Assembly (NCBI GenBank): GCA_021805865.1
Contig: JAJZDX010000029.1
Coordinates: forward strand, 1 to 55,265
From: Pseudomonadota bacterium
Lineage (GTDB): Bacteria > Pseudomonadota > Gammaproteobacteria > Steroidobacterales > Steroidobacteraceae
DNA length: 55,265 nucleotides
Reading direction: 5' to 3'
The notes below the pieces were generated by a model, which was not told the DNA's origin, did no database searches, and was given only the letters and a program-made list of their open reading frames with translations. Shown here one piece after another: positions 7,776-16,467 of the stretch (position 1 is its first letter; each line of letters starts with the position of its first letter). A program made the translations under genes and the position numbers.

Positions 7776-8939
7776 GTCCTTTCCCTTCTCCGCCACCCCG
7801 CCCACCTTCGTGCTGAGCCCGGCGAAGAGATCCTTCATGTCATTGGCGGCTAAGTGGACGTAGCGCAGCGCCACATTTGATTTCCATCCACCCGCCGCCT
7901 TGAGCTGTGGAAAGGTGGCGCCGTCCTGGGCGAGATAGGTCGCGGCCGAGTGTCGCAGGCCATGGAACGTGAAATCCTCGATACCCGCCGCCTTCACTGC
8001 GGCGACGAACGGATCGTGGTAGTTGTATCTGCTCTGACCGCCGCGGCGGCTAGGACTCGAGAACACGCAGCCATCATCCCGGTGCGGTGTTTGGGCGCGT
8101 TCTTGCAGCAATCGCAGCGCCTCGCCCTGCGCCCACACAGCCCGCGCCTGTCCATTCTTGGTCTCAAGTTTCGACTGTTGACCGGGTTTTCTACCTAACA
8201 ACATGCGCCCCTCTTTGAGGTCCACATCCCGCCATTGGAGGTTCAGCAGCTCACCCGCTCGGCTCGCAGTAGAGAGCGCCAGCATGACCATACAGTGAAG
8301 TTGCGGATCCTTCGCCGTCTCACGCAGGAGCGCCGCACGCTCCTCTTCGGAGAGATATCGGACGCGCCCCGGCCCTTCGTGGAGTTTGCTCACCCCCTCC
8401 ATCGGGTTGCTGCTAATCCAATGCCATTCGCGGCGCGCGATCGTGAACACGTGACTCAGCACCTCGAGATAGCGATTCACCGTGCTGTTGCTGCGCTTGT
8501 ATTCCGCTGGCTTCTCGCCCGGCTTCAGCAGAGTCCGCTTCGCGCCCTGGCGCGCACGGGTATAGGGCTCTCGCGCAAGTTGACTACGCGCGTCCACAAT
8601 GGCCACAGGTGTTATATCGGCCATCTTCAGGTGCCCTAGTCGGGCCCGCCACCAGGGCAGGCAGTAGCGATGCATGGTGTCCGCTCGCTTCTTCGGCAAT
8701 TCTTCTTCGGTGTAGCGGTCGATCGCATCGGCCAGAGTGCGGCGGCGCGCCTCGACATCGCGGAAATGCCTGCCTTCGATCATCTGCGCTTTGATCTTGG
8801 TTTCCCACCGCTCCGCGAGTCGTCGTGTTGGAAAAGTCGCGGTGCGGGACGGGAAGCCCACTATGCGCACCTGCACTTGGTACACCGTCTTGCCCCTGTT
8901 TATTCGCTCTCGGATATTGCCCTTGGGTTCTCGCTTCAT
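7767..8939 (-). CDS. Tyrosine recombinase / site-specific integrase
   Basis: A 390-residue phage-type integrase that would insert and excise the element at the neighbouring tRNA gene. The N-terminal part carries an AP2-like arm-binding region (VYQVQVRIVGFPSRTATFPT), then a SAM-like core-binding domain. The catalytic domain shows the Arg in STASRAGELLNLQW, then HGLRHSAATYLAQ (His-x-x-Arg), and a late Trp/Tyr pair in GGWKSN...LRYVHL, so the active-site set is complete. The ATG at 8939 precedes MKREPKG; the longer form from 9053 runs into the attachment region. Its start lies about 140 bp from the tRNA 3' end. Confidence 0.88.
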   Translation of the reverse strand: MKREPKGNIRERINRGKTVYQVQVRIVGFPSRTATFPTRRLAERWETKIKAQMIEGRHFRDVEARRRTLADAIDRYTEEELPKKRADTMHRYCLPWWRARLGHLKMADITPVAIVDARSQLAREPYTRARQGAKRTLLKPGEKPAEYKRSNSTVNRYLEVLSHVFTIARREWHWISSNPMEGVSKLHEGPGRVRYLSEEERAALLRETAKDPQLHCMVMLALSTASRAGELLNLQWRDVDLKEGRMLLGRKPGQQSKLETKNGQARAVWAQGEALRLLQERAQTPHRDDGCVFSSPSRRGGQSRYNYHDPFVAAVKAAGIEDFTFHGLRHSAATYLAQDGATFPQLKAAGGWKSNVALRYVHLAANDMKDLFAGLSTKVGGVAEKGKDSE

Positions 8940-9081
8940 CACTTCACGCCCCTTCGTCGTGCGATGCATTCCCGGCTTGACTATAGCGCGAATCGGGTGA
9001 ATATTAGTGGCAGAACTGTGGCGAAGGCCACTGCCGCAGTTCCCGCGGAACACGGAAGTGATTGATTTTTAAGTGTTTATT
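8940..9081. other. Integrase-tRNA interval, candidate att site
   Basis: The stretch between the integrase start and the tRNA-Arg 3' end. Integrases of this kind usually recombine within the tRNA 3' half, so the crossover core probably lies inside the tRNA near 9081-9110. The matching repeat at the far end of the element is outside the window and cannot be checked here. Confidence 0.4.
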
Positions 9082-9157
9082 GGCGCGCCCGGAGGGATTC
9101 GAACCCCCGACCACCTGGTTCGAAGCCAGGTACTCTATCCAACTGAGCTACGGGCGC
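9081..9157 (-). tRNA. tRNA-Arg (anticodon UCG)
   Basis: Read on the minus strand: a 7-bp acceptor stem GCGCCCG/CGGGCGC, a discriminator G, an encoded CCA, a D-loop with AGCTCAGTTGGATAGAGT, the anticodon stem-loop CCTGG-CTTCGAA-CCAGG, and a T-arm with GGTTCGAATCC. The anticodon TCG reads arginine CGA codons. All 77 positions fold normally, so the inserted element has left the tRNA intact. Confidence 0.95.
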
Positions 9158-9496
9158 GTCGTGCGGACATCTTATCAGGCACCGTCCGGCGCGATTGCGC
9201 ATTGCGGGCGCTGCCACCCCTCCCTGGACGGCTCCCCGGCCCGAGCTTCTCACCGCGCGCTCCTCCCCCGGCCGAACGTCCCTTCGGGACCGGGCAGCCG
9301 CCGTCCGCGGGAGCCGCCGATGCAGACACGCCTGCCAAAGGCTCCCCGCCGGCCCTGACCCGCGGGGCCCCGCCCCTCCGGTATCCCCTTTTTCCCCGGT
9401 GCCCCCCCCCGAAATCAGGCCTCCTGCTCAAGGCGAGTGGTCCTGAAGGTGCCCCGCCCGTAAGATAGGGGCTCCGCCCATCAGAGGTATTCCTAA
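9158..9496. other. Intergenic region, no gene seen
   Basis: About 340 bases between the tRNA and the next gene. It is very rich in C on this strand, with a run of nine C at 9402-9410 and a run of five T near 9390. Reading frames here are artefacts of base composition. The tRNA promoter should lie in the first 60 bases, but no clear hexamers were found. Confidence 0.5.
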
Positions 9497-9871
9497 ATGA
9501 AATTGCTTCTTGCCGCAGCCGGCCTGGCAGCGCTTGCCGTGTCTCCCGCCTTTGCCGATTGCGCCTATCCGCATGCCCCGAGCCATCTCCCGGACGGCAG
9601 CGTCGCCACCATGGCTCAGATGCTCACGGCGCAGAAGGCCGTGCAAACCTATAACAGCCGGATGATGACCTACCTGCACTGCATCAAGCACCAGGAGGAC
9701 AATGCCATCGTGAAGGCGTCCACCAAGCTGACCAAGCAGCAGATCGCGAAGATGGAGACGATGGAGGTGCAAAAGAACAACGCCGCGGTCGATCAGCTGA
9801 AGTCCGTCGCGAAACAGTTCAACACCCAGGTGAAGATCTTCCAGGCCAAGCACGCCAAGAAGAGCAACTGA
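9497..9871 (+). CDS. Small secreted (periplasmic) protein of unknown function
   Basis: A 124-residue protein with a clean signal peptide (1-20, cleavage after AFA). The mature part has two Cys (near residues 21 and 55) that could form a disulfide. A long charged and Gln/Lys-rich helical region at about 68-124 suggests a coiled coil. The stop is 3 nt before the moeA start, so it may be co-transcribed with the molybdenum cofactor genes, but no functional link is known. Not recognised as a named family. Confidence 0.75.
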   Translation: MKLLLAAAGLAALAVSPAFADCAYPHAPSHLPDGSVATMAQMLTAQKAVQTYNSRMMTYLHCIKHQEDNAIVKASTKLTKQQIAKMETMEVQKNNAAVDQLKSVAKQFNTQVKIFQAKHAKKSN

Positions 9872-9874
9872 GGA

Positions 9875-11080
9875 ATGGCGTTGCTCACTCCCGCAGAAGC
9901 CGATGAGTTGATCGAGCGGCACCTGACCTGCCTGCCGGTCGAGTCGCTGCCGCTCGCGCAATGCGCCGGAGCGGTGCTGCGCGAGAGCATCCATGCCGAG
10001 CGCGACCAGCCGCCTTTCGACCGCGTGGCCATGGACGGCATCGCGCTCGAGAGCGGCCAGATCGCCCGGGGAATCCGGCGCTTGCGTATCGAGGCGACCC
10101 AGGCGGCCGGCGATGCGCCGCTCACGCTCGCCTCCCGTGAAGGCTGCATCGAGGTCATGACCGGCACGCCGCTGCCGCAAGGCTGCGATTGCGTGGTGCC
10201 CGTCGAGCAGATCACGGTGGAGGGTGGTGAGGCGCGGCTTGCGCAGGGGCTGCAGGTGCGGCCGTGGCAGAATGTGCACCGGCGCGGGACCGATACCCGC
10301 CAGGGCACCAGGCTGCTCGGCGCCGGCACCCGGCTGGGGCCGGCGGAGATCGCGATCGCCGCCGCCGCAGGGATGGCGCGGATTCGCGTGAGCAGCCAGC
10401 CGATGCTGGCGGTGATTTCCACCGGCAACGAGCTCATCGAGCCCGGGGAGCCCATCGAGGCCCACCAGGTCCGGCGCTCGAACGCGTATGCGATCGCCGC
10501 GGCGCTGCGGCTGCACGGCTTTCATCGCATTGCGGACGACCATATTGCCGACAATGAGACGCAGCTCACGCGCCGCCTGAAATTCCACCTCGAGACCCAC
10601 GACGTACTGGTGCTGAGCGGAGGGGTCTCGATGGGCAAGCTCGATCTCGTCCCCAAGGTGCTCGAAGCGCTCGGGGTTCGCTGCGTGTTCCACAAGGTGG
10701 CCCAGCGTCCGGGGAAACCCTTGTGGTTCGGCATTGCCGGAACGGGCGCCGCCGTGCTCGCCCTGCCGGGCAATCCCGTCTCGACCGCCGTGTGTGTCTG
10801 CCGCTACGTCCTGCCAGCGCTCGCCGCGAGCCAGGGACGAATCGTCCGCGTGCCGGAGCGGATCGCTTTGGCCGAGCCATGCACTGTCAATCCGGCGCTC
10901 AGCTACTTCCTGCCCATCGTCCTCGAGATGGACGCTGACGGACGCTGCTGGGCCAGACCGAAACCCACCAACGGATCGGGGGACTTCACGGCGCTGGCGG
11001 GCACGGACGGGTTCGTGGAGCTGCCGCCGGGGCCCAAGACCTACCCACGGGGATTCGTGGCACGGCTGTTCCGCTGGTAG
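9875..11080 (+). CDS. moeA: Molybdopterin molybdenumtransferase MoeA
   Basis: A 401-residue enzyme that inserts molybdate into adenylylated molybdopterin in the last steps of cofactor synthesis. The family layout is seen: the N-terminal region with FDRVAMDGIAL, the central domain with AVISTGNELIEPGEP, the ligand-binding SGGVSMGKLDLVPKVL segment and LALPGNPVSTAVC, and a C-terminal beta domain ending at the stop. Length is normal for MoeA. It follows the small secreted protein by 3 nt and leads a run of molybdenum cofactor genes on the same strand (moaA, moaC, mobA-moaD, moaE fusion). Confidence 0.93.
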   Translation: MALLTPAEADELIERHLTCLPVESLPLAQCAGAVLRESIHAERDQPPFDRVAMDGIALESGQIARGIRRLRIEATQAAGDAPLTLASREGCIEVMTGTPLPQGCDCVVPVEQITVEGGEARLAQGLQVRPWQNVHRRGTDTRQGTRLLGAGTRLGPAEIAIAAAAGMARIRVSSQPMLAVISTGNELIEPGEPIEAHQVRRSNAYAIAAALRLHGFHRIADDHIADNETQLTRRLKFHLETHDVLVLSGGVSMGKLDLVPKVLEALGVRCVFHKVAQRPGKPLWFGIAGTGAAVLALPGNPVSTAVCVCRYVLPALAASQGRIVRVPERIALAEPCTVNPALSYFLPIVLEMDADGRCWARPKPTNGSGDFTALAGTDGFVELPPGPKTYPRGFVARLFRW

Positions 11081-11160
11081 CGACGCCTCCCATGCCCGGC
11101 CGCTCGGGCTATTCCATCCGAATGATGGCGTTCCGCGCCCGCCGGTGATAAAGGTATTCC

Positions 11161-12207
11161 ATGGCTGGCAGTGACAGCGTGACTCCCTTCGGTGGCGCCG
11201 GTCCGCGGGACCTGCGCGGACGGGTGCTGCGCGATCTGCGGATCTCGGTCATGGACCGCTGCAACTTCCGCTGCCCCTACTGCATGCCGCGTGAGACCTT
11301 TCACGATAAATACCGCTTTCTCGGCTCGCACGAGCGGCTTTCGTTCGACGAAATCGTGCGTCTCGCCAGGCTGTTCGTGCGGCTCGGCGTACACAAGCTG
11401 CGCCTGACGGGCGGTGAGCCGCTGCTGCGGCCCAATCTCACCGACCTCATCGGCGACCTGACGGCCATTGCGGGTATCGAGGACATCGCCCTCACGACCA
11501 ACGGCGCCCTGCTCGGCAAGCACGCCTTCGAGCTGCGCGCCGCGGGGCTGCAGCGCATCACGGTCAGTCTCGACAGCCTCGATCCGGAGGTCTTCACGCG
11601 CCTGAGCGGCGGATTCGGCGGCCTGGAGGACGTGCTCTCGGGCATCGAGCACGCCCGGCGAGCCGGCCTGGATCCGATCAAGGTCAACACCGTCATCCAG
11701 CGCGGCGTGAACGACCACACCGCGCTCGACTTGGTGGAGCGTTTCCGCGGCACGGGCGTGATCGTGCGCTTCATCGAGTACATGGATGTGGGCAACCGCA
11801 ACCACTGGCAGCCTGGTATGGTGCTCCCCTCGAAGGAGCTGGTCGCCCGGATCAATGCGCGCTGGCCGCTTACGCCCCTGGGGCGCGCCTACCACGGAGA
11901 GGTGGCCGACCGCTATCGCTTCACCGACGGGCGGGGCGAGGTGGGCTTCATCTCATCGGTCACCCAGCCGTTCTGTGGCGGCTGCACCCGGGCACGCCTT
12001 TCCTCCGATGGCGTGCTGTATACTTGCCTGTTCGCCACGCATGGAACCCCGCTTCGCGACAAGCTGCGCAGCGGCGCCAGCGACGACGAGCTGCTCGATG
12101 TGCTGCGCAGGGTATGGGTGGAGCGCTCCGACAGCTACAGCGAGCGGCGACAGACGCACCTCGCGGTGAGCGAGCGCAAGGTCGAGATGTTCTACATCGG
12201 CGGTTAG
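11161..12207 (+). CDS. moaA: GTP 3',8-cyclase MoaA
   Basis: A 348-residue radical-SAM enzyme that, with MoaC, turns GTP into cyclic pyranopterin monophosphate. The N-terminal cluster is CNFRCPYC (Cys34, 38, 41), which binds the SAM-cleaving 4Fe-4S cluster. The second cluster motif is FCGGCTRARL followed 14 residues later by a Cys (near 270-287). KLRLTGGEPLLR and TTNGALL are also present. The protein ends in IGG, as in active MoaA. The 80-nt gap from moeA shows no clear terminator; moaC starts 10 nt after the stop. Confidence 0.96.
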   Translation: MAGSDSVTPFGGAGPRDLRGRVLRDLRISVMDRCNFRCPYCMPRETFHDKYRFLGSHERLSFDEIVRLARLFVRLGVHKLRLTGGEPLLRPNLTDLIGDLTAIAGIEDIALTTNGALLGKHAFELRAAGLQRITVSLDSLDPEVFTRLSGGFGGLEDVLSGIEHARRAGLDPIKVNTVIQRGVNDHTALDLVERFRGTGVIVRFIEYMDVGNRNHWQPGMVLPSKELVARINARWPLTPLGRAYHGEVADRYRFTDGRGEVGFISSVTQPFCGGCTRARLSSDGVLYTCLFATHGTPLRDKLRSGASDDELLDVLRRVWVERSDSYSERRQTHLAVSERKVEMFYIGG

Positions 12208-12217
12208 GAGCCACTGT

Positions 12218-12736
12218 TTGGCCTCGAGGACACCCACGGCACTCTCACATCTCGACAGCCGCAACCGCCCGACGATGGTGGATGTCGGGGCCAAGGAGGT
12301 CACCCGCCGCGAAGCTCTCGCCGAAGCAGCAGTGCTGCTGCCCCGAGAGGTGGCCTCGGCGCTGCGCCACAGCGGCCATCGGACAAAAAAAGGTCCCGTG
12401 TTCGACACGGCGATCATCGCGGGCGTCATGGCGGCCAAGCGCACGCATGAGCTCATTCCGTTCTGCCACCCGCTGGGTCTCGAGCATTGCTCGGTGGAGA
12501 TCGAGCAGCGACGCGGCGGGGAGATCCGGGTGCGCTGCCGCGTCTCGGTGCAGCACCGTACCGGCGTCGAGATGGAAGCGTTGACGGGCGCGACGGTCGC
12601 CGCCCTGACGATTTATGACATGTGCAAGGCGCTTTCGCACGACATCGAGATCACCGGCGTTCGGCTGCTGGAGAAGTCCGGCGGCAAGCATGTCTACCGA
12701 AGGGCCGCTCACCGCAAAACGGCACAGGAAGGGTAA
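12218..12736 (+). CDS. moaC: Cyclic pyranopterin monophosphate synthase MoaC
   Basis: A 172-residue partner of MoaA. Core motifs are seen: MVDVGAKEVTRREA, KKGPVFDTAIIAGVMAAKRTH with HELIPFCHPL, GVEMEALTGATVAALTIYDMCKA and EKSGGK at the end. The start is a TTG at 12218 with AGGAG 9 nt before it; it gives the family-typical short leader SHLDSRNRPT before MVDV. The next ATG would remove that leader. A C-terminal Arg/Lys-rich extension of about 15 residues overlaps nothing and may be unstructured. Confidence 0.95.
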   Translation: MASRTPTALSHLDSRNRPTMVDVGAKEVTRREALAEAAVLLPREVASALRHSGHRTKKGPVFDTAIIAGVMAAKRTHELIPFCHPLGLEHCSVEIEQRRGGEIRVRCRVSVQHRTGVEMEALTGATVAALTIYDMCKALSHDIEITGVRLLEKSGGKHVYRRAAHRKTAQEG

Positions 12737-12746
12737 ACTCCGCACC

Positions 12747-13622
12747 ATGGCGACCTCCCCCTCCGCTACCTTCTGCGCCGCTGCGCCCCTCTACGGGCTC
12801 GTGCTCGCTGGCGGCCACAGCACCCGCATGCAGCGCGACAAGGCCGCGCTCGCATACCACGGCCTCAACCAACTTGAATGGACGATGTCCCTGCTCGAGG
12901 GCCGCGTGGAGCGGGCGTTCATATCGGTTCGCGAAGATCAGCGCAATGATCCGGTGCGCGCTCGATTTGCGCAGATCCCGGACCTGGAGCACGGCCTCGG
13001 GCCCGTGGCCGGCATCCTCGCCGCGCAGGCCCTCCACCCGCATGCGGCCTGGCTCGTGCTCGCCTGCGACCTGCCCTTCCTCGATGCTCGCACGCTCGAT
13101 CGGCTGATCGCCTCCCGAGCGACGCATCGCACAGCGACCGCCTATCGCTCGAGCCACGACGGCCTTCCCGAGCCGCTCTGTGCCATCTACGAGCCGGCAA
13201 GTCACGCAAGCCTGGCCGCACAAGTGGCCGCCGGCCGCAGCTGCCCGCGGAAGTTCCTGATTCAGACGGATGTCGAGCTGCTCGATCAACCCATTGCGGG
13301 CTCGCTCGACAATGTCAACACCCCGGAGGAGTTCCGGCGGGCGGCCGGCGCACTCGGAAGCTCGCGGCCGGCACCGGCACGGAAACGCATTGGCGTGCAG
13401 TATTATGCGCTGTTGCGCGAGCAGGCCGGGCGCAGCAGCGAGTCGCTTCTCACCGTCGCGGGCACTCCGCGCGAGCTGTACCTGGAACTCAAGGCCCGCT
13501 ATCCGCTCACCCTGCCTCCGGAGCTGCTGCGGGTGGCCGTCAATGCGGAGTTCAGCGACTGGTCGCAGCCGCTTGCCGAGGGGGACACGGTGGTGTTCAT
13601 CCCGCCTGTCGCGGGAGGGTGA
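12747..13622 (+). CDS. mobA: MobA-MoaD fusion: cofactor guanylyltransferase plus sulfur carrier
   Basis: A 291-residue two-domain protein. Residues about 1-200 are MobA, which attaches GMP to the Mo cofactor; the nucleotide-binding motif is LAGGHSTRMQRDKAAL (20-35), and ACDLPFLD is the metal/substrate loop. Residues about 212-291 are MoaD, the ubiquitin-like sulfur carrier of molybdopterin synthase, beginning IGVQYYALLREQAG and ending FIPPVAGG. The terminal Gly-Gly is what MoeB adenylates, so the fusion keeps a free MoaD tail. The moaE fusion starts 12 nt after. No separate moaD or mobA is seen here. Confidence 0.9.
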   Translation: MATSPSATFCAAAPLYGLVLAGGHSTRMQRDKAALAYHGLNQLEWTMSLLEGRVERAFISVREDQRNDPVRARFAQIPDLEHGLGPVAGILAAQALHPHAAWLVLACDLPFLDARTLDRLIASRATHRTATAYRSSHDGLPEPLCAIYEPASHASLAAQVAAGRSCPRKFLIQTDVELLDQPIAGSLDNVNTPEEFRRAAGALGSSRPAPARKRIGVQYYALLREQAGRSSESLLTVAGTPRELYLELKARYPLTLPPELLRVAVNAEFSDWSQPLAEGDTVVFIPPVAGG

Positions 13623-13634
13623 TCAGAGGCTCCT

Positions 13635-15200
13635 GTGTTTCGATTCACGACTGACCCCATAGCATCCGCCGCGCTGCGCGCCACGCTCGAGGATCCCGCC
13701 TGCGGTGGCCATGCCTGCTTCGAAGGGTGGGTACGCGACCACAACGAAGGCCGGCAGGTCATGCGTCTGGAATACGAGGCCTTCGAGCCGCTGGCGATCA
13801 AGGAAGGCGAGCGGATCCTCGCGGAGGCCACCGCCCGCTTCGGCGTGGAGCGCGCCATCTGCGTACATCGCTTGGGGCCGCTCGGGATCGGCGAGACCGC
13901 CGTCTGGGTCGGGGTCAGCGCCCGGCATCGGCATGAGGCTTTCCTTGCATGCCGGTACATCATCGACGAGGTCAAGCACCGTGTCCCGATCTGGAAGAAG
14001 GAACACTACGAGAGCGGCGACTCCGGCTGGGTCAACTGCGAGCGGTGCGCGGCCCCGCTGAGCGTCCCCGCGGACGCGGCGCACCCGCAGGCGGGCGGGC
14101 ACCACCATGATCATGGGCATGTTGCCCCGGTGGCTGCGGATTACTCCCGGCAGATGGCATTGAAGGAGGTTGGCGCGGCGGGGCAGGCAAAGCTCAAGCA
14201 CTCCTCGGTGCTGGTCGTCGGCTGCGGCGGCCTCGGTGTCCCCGCCATGACCTACCTCGCGGCCGCCGGCATCGGCCGGCTGGGCCTCGCGGATGCGGAC
14301 AGGCTGGAGGCTTCCAACCTGCACCGCCAGCCGCTGTATGCACTGGCCGACGTGGGCCGGCCCAAGGTCGAGCTGGCGGCCTTGCGCCTGCGCGCGCTCA
14401 ACCCCGAAGTCGCGCTCACCCTCCATCCGGTCCGTCTCGATGCGTATACCGCGCCGGACATCCTCGCAGGCTACGACCTGATCATCGATTGCACGGACAA
14501 CATCTCCGGCAAGCTCGTGCTGAACGACGTGTGCGTGCGTTTGGGCAAGCCCATCGTGTTCGCAAGCGTCTACCAGTACGAGGGCCAGCTGCAGGTGGTC
14601 CGGCCGGATCGAGGCCCCTGCCTGCGGTGCATCTGGCCGGAGGCGGCGCGCGACGGCCTCCTCGGCAACTGCGCCGAGGCGGGTGTCCTCGGGCCCGTGC
14701 CCGGCGTGCTGGGCAACCTGCAGGCGCTGGAAGCGCTGAAGCTCCTGCTCGATCTTCCCGGTCAGCTCGGTGAGGATCTTGTCATGGTCGACCTGCTCAG
14801 TCTGGCCATCACGCGCTTGCGGGCGCGGCGCGCGCCCGACTGTCCGGACCATGGACGGTCGCGTACGGCGGCGGAAGGGGCGGATGGCGCCGCAGATTCG
14901 GACATCGAGATCGATTTCGACTCGCTGGAGGAGGCGGCCGAAGCGGGTTTCGAGGTCATCGACATCCGCGAAGTCCCGGAAGTGGCCGCGCAGCCGGCCT
15001 GCTGCTCCCGGATCCGATGCATTCCCATGGGAGAGCTGCTCTACGCAGCGCCCGGAGCGCCTGCGGGCAGATGTCTGCTCGTCTGCTCCGGCGGCGTTCG
15101 AAGCCTCGCAGCCGCGCGGGAGCTGCGCGCCCGCGGCCGTGCCGAGGTGTTCTCGCTCCGGGGCGGACTCGCGGCGCTGACCCGAGGCGCTATGGCCTGA
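13635..15200 (+). CDS. moaE: MoaE-MoeB-rhodanese triple fusion
   Basis: A 521-residue protein starting at GTG 13635 (AGAGG 5 nt before). Residues about 1-145 are MoaE, the molybdopterin synthase large subunit; the catalytic Lys region is [17 protein letters not shown]. Residues about 165-420 are a ThiF/MoeB adenylyltransferase: [21 protein letters not shown] binds ATP, followed by [13 protein letters not shown] and Zn ligands CLRC. The second Zn pair reads CPDH instead of CxxC. Residues about 430-521 are rhodanese-like with the active Cys in [10 protein letters not shown] short His-rich linker (HHHDHGH) joins the first two. It covers sulfur loading and transfer for molybdopterin in one chain. 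The end overlaps the proA stop by 11 nt, convergently. Confidence 0.9.
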   Translation: MFRFTTDPIASAALRATLEDPACGGHACFEGWVRDHNEGRQVMRLEYEAFEPLAIKEGERILAEATARFGVERAICVHRLGPLGIGETAVWVGVSARHRHEAFLACRYIIDEVKHRVPIWKKEHYESGDSGWVNCERCAAPLSVPADAAHPQAGGHHHDHGHVAPVAADYSRQMALKEVGAAGQAKLKHSSVLVVGCGGLGVPAMTYLAAAGIGRLGLADADRLEASNLHRQPLYALADVGRPKVELAALRLRALNPEVALTLHPVRLDAYTAPDILAGYDLIIDCTDNISGKLVLNDVCVRLGKPIVFASVYQYEGQLQVVRPDRGPCLRCIWPEAARDGLLGNCAEAGVLGPVPGVLGNLQALEALKLLLDLPGQLGEDLVMVDLLSLAITRLRARRAPDCPDHGRSRTAAEGADGAADSDIEIDFDSLEEAAEAGFEVIDIREVPEVAAQPACCSRIRCIPMGELLYAAPGAPAGRCLLVCSGGVRSLAAARELRARGRAEVFSLRGGLAALTRGAMA

Positions 15201-16467
15201 CCTGACCTGCGCCGCGCACCACGTACTTGTAGCTGGTCAGCTGCTCTACGCCGACCGGCCCGCGGGCGTGGAAGCGATCGGTGGAAATGCCGATCTCGGC
15301 GCCCATGCCGAACTCCCCGCCGTCGGCGAATTGCGTCGAGGCGTTGTGCAGCACGATGGCGCTGTCGACGCGCTGCAGAAACCGCTCCGCCGTGGCCTGG
15401 TTTTCCGTGACGATGGATTCGGTGTGCGCCGAGCCGTACTTGGCGATGTGCGCGATCGCACCGTCCACGCCGTCGACCGCGCGGGCGGCAATGATCGCGT
15501 CGAGGTATTCCGTATACCAATCTTCCTCGCACGCCGGGCGCACGCGGGCGTCGGCTCTCTGCACGAGGGCATCGCCGCGCACCTCGCAGCCCGCCTCGAG
15601 CAGGGTGCGCACCACGGGCACCAGGTGCGTCTCGACACAGGCACGGTCGATGAGCAGAGTCTCGGCGGCCCCGCAGATCCCGGTGCGGCGCATCTTGGCG
15701 TTGAGCGCGATGGCCTGAGACATGCGCACGTCCGCGTCCCGATCGATGTAGACGTGGCAGTTGCCTTCCAGGTGCCCGATCACCGGCACGCGCGCCTCCT
15801 GCTGGACGCGCGCGACCAGGCTCTTGCCGCCGCGCGGCACGATGACATCCAGATACTCTGTCATGCCGGCCAGCATGTAGCCGACCGCCGCGCGGTCGGT
15901 GGTCGGCACGAGTTGAATGCACTCGGCGGGCAGGTGGGCGGCGGCAAGGCCCTCGAGGAGACAGGCGTGAATCGCGGCGTTGGAATGGCGGCTTTCCGAC
16001 CCGCCGCGCAGGATGACGGCGTTTCCGGATTTCAGACACAGGGCGCCGGCGTCAGCCGTGACGTTCGGGCGGCTTTCGTAGATGATGCCGATCACTCCGA
16101 GCGGCACCCGCACCCGCTGGATCCTCAGGCCATTCGGCCTTTGCCACTCCGCTGCGGTGACGCCGACCGGGTCCGGCAGCGCCATGACCTCTTCGATGCC
16201 GCCCGCCATCGACTCCACGCGCGGCTCGGAAAGCGCCAGCCGATCGATCAGGGCCGCACTCAGATTGGCCGCGCGCGCGGCCGCGACGTCGTGCTGGTTC
16301 GCCTCGAGGATCTCAGCTGCGTGGGCGCGCACTGCACGGGCCGCTGCTGCGAGGGCGGCATTTTTCACGTCCGTGGAGGCCAGCGCCAGCACCGAGGCGG
16401 CGCTGACGGCGCCGCGGCCCAGTTGCTCCATCGTCTCACCGAGAGGAGGATCCGGGTGGGTGCTCAT
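15190..16467 (-). CDS. proA: Gamma-glutamyl phosphate reductase ProA
   Basis: A 425-residue NADPH-dependent enzyme of proline synthesis that reduces glutamyl 5-phosphate to the semialdehyde. The aldehyde-dehydrogenase fold is shown by the substrate loop [30 protein letters not shown], the segment RGGKSLV, the catalytic Cys in [13 protein letters not shown], and the ending SYKYVVRG. Length is normal. The start codon overlaps the proB stop (ATGA), so proB and proA form one coupled operon. Confidence 0.95.
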   Translation of the reverse strand: MSTHPDPPLGETMEQLGRGAVSAASVLALASTDVKNAALAAAARAVRAHAAEILEANQHDVAAARAANLSAALIDRLALSEPRVESMAGGIEEVMALPDPVGVTAAEWQRPNGLRIQRVRVPLGVIGIIYESRPNVTADAGALCLKSGNAVILRGGSESRHSNAAIHACLLEGLAAAHLPAECIQLVPTTDRAAVGYMLAGMTEYLDVIVPRGGKSLVARVQQEARVPVIGHLEGNCHVYIDRDADVRMSQAIALNAKMRRTGICGAAETLLIDRACVETHLVPVVRTLLEAGCEVRGDALVQRADARVRPACEEDWYTEYLDAIIAARAVDGVDGAIAHIAKYGSAHTESIVTENQATAERFLQRVDSAIVLHNASTQFADGGEFGMGAEIGISTDRFHARGPVGVEQLTSYKYVVRGAGQVRP

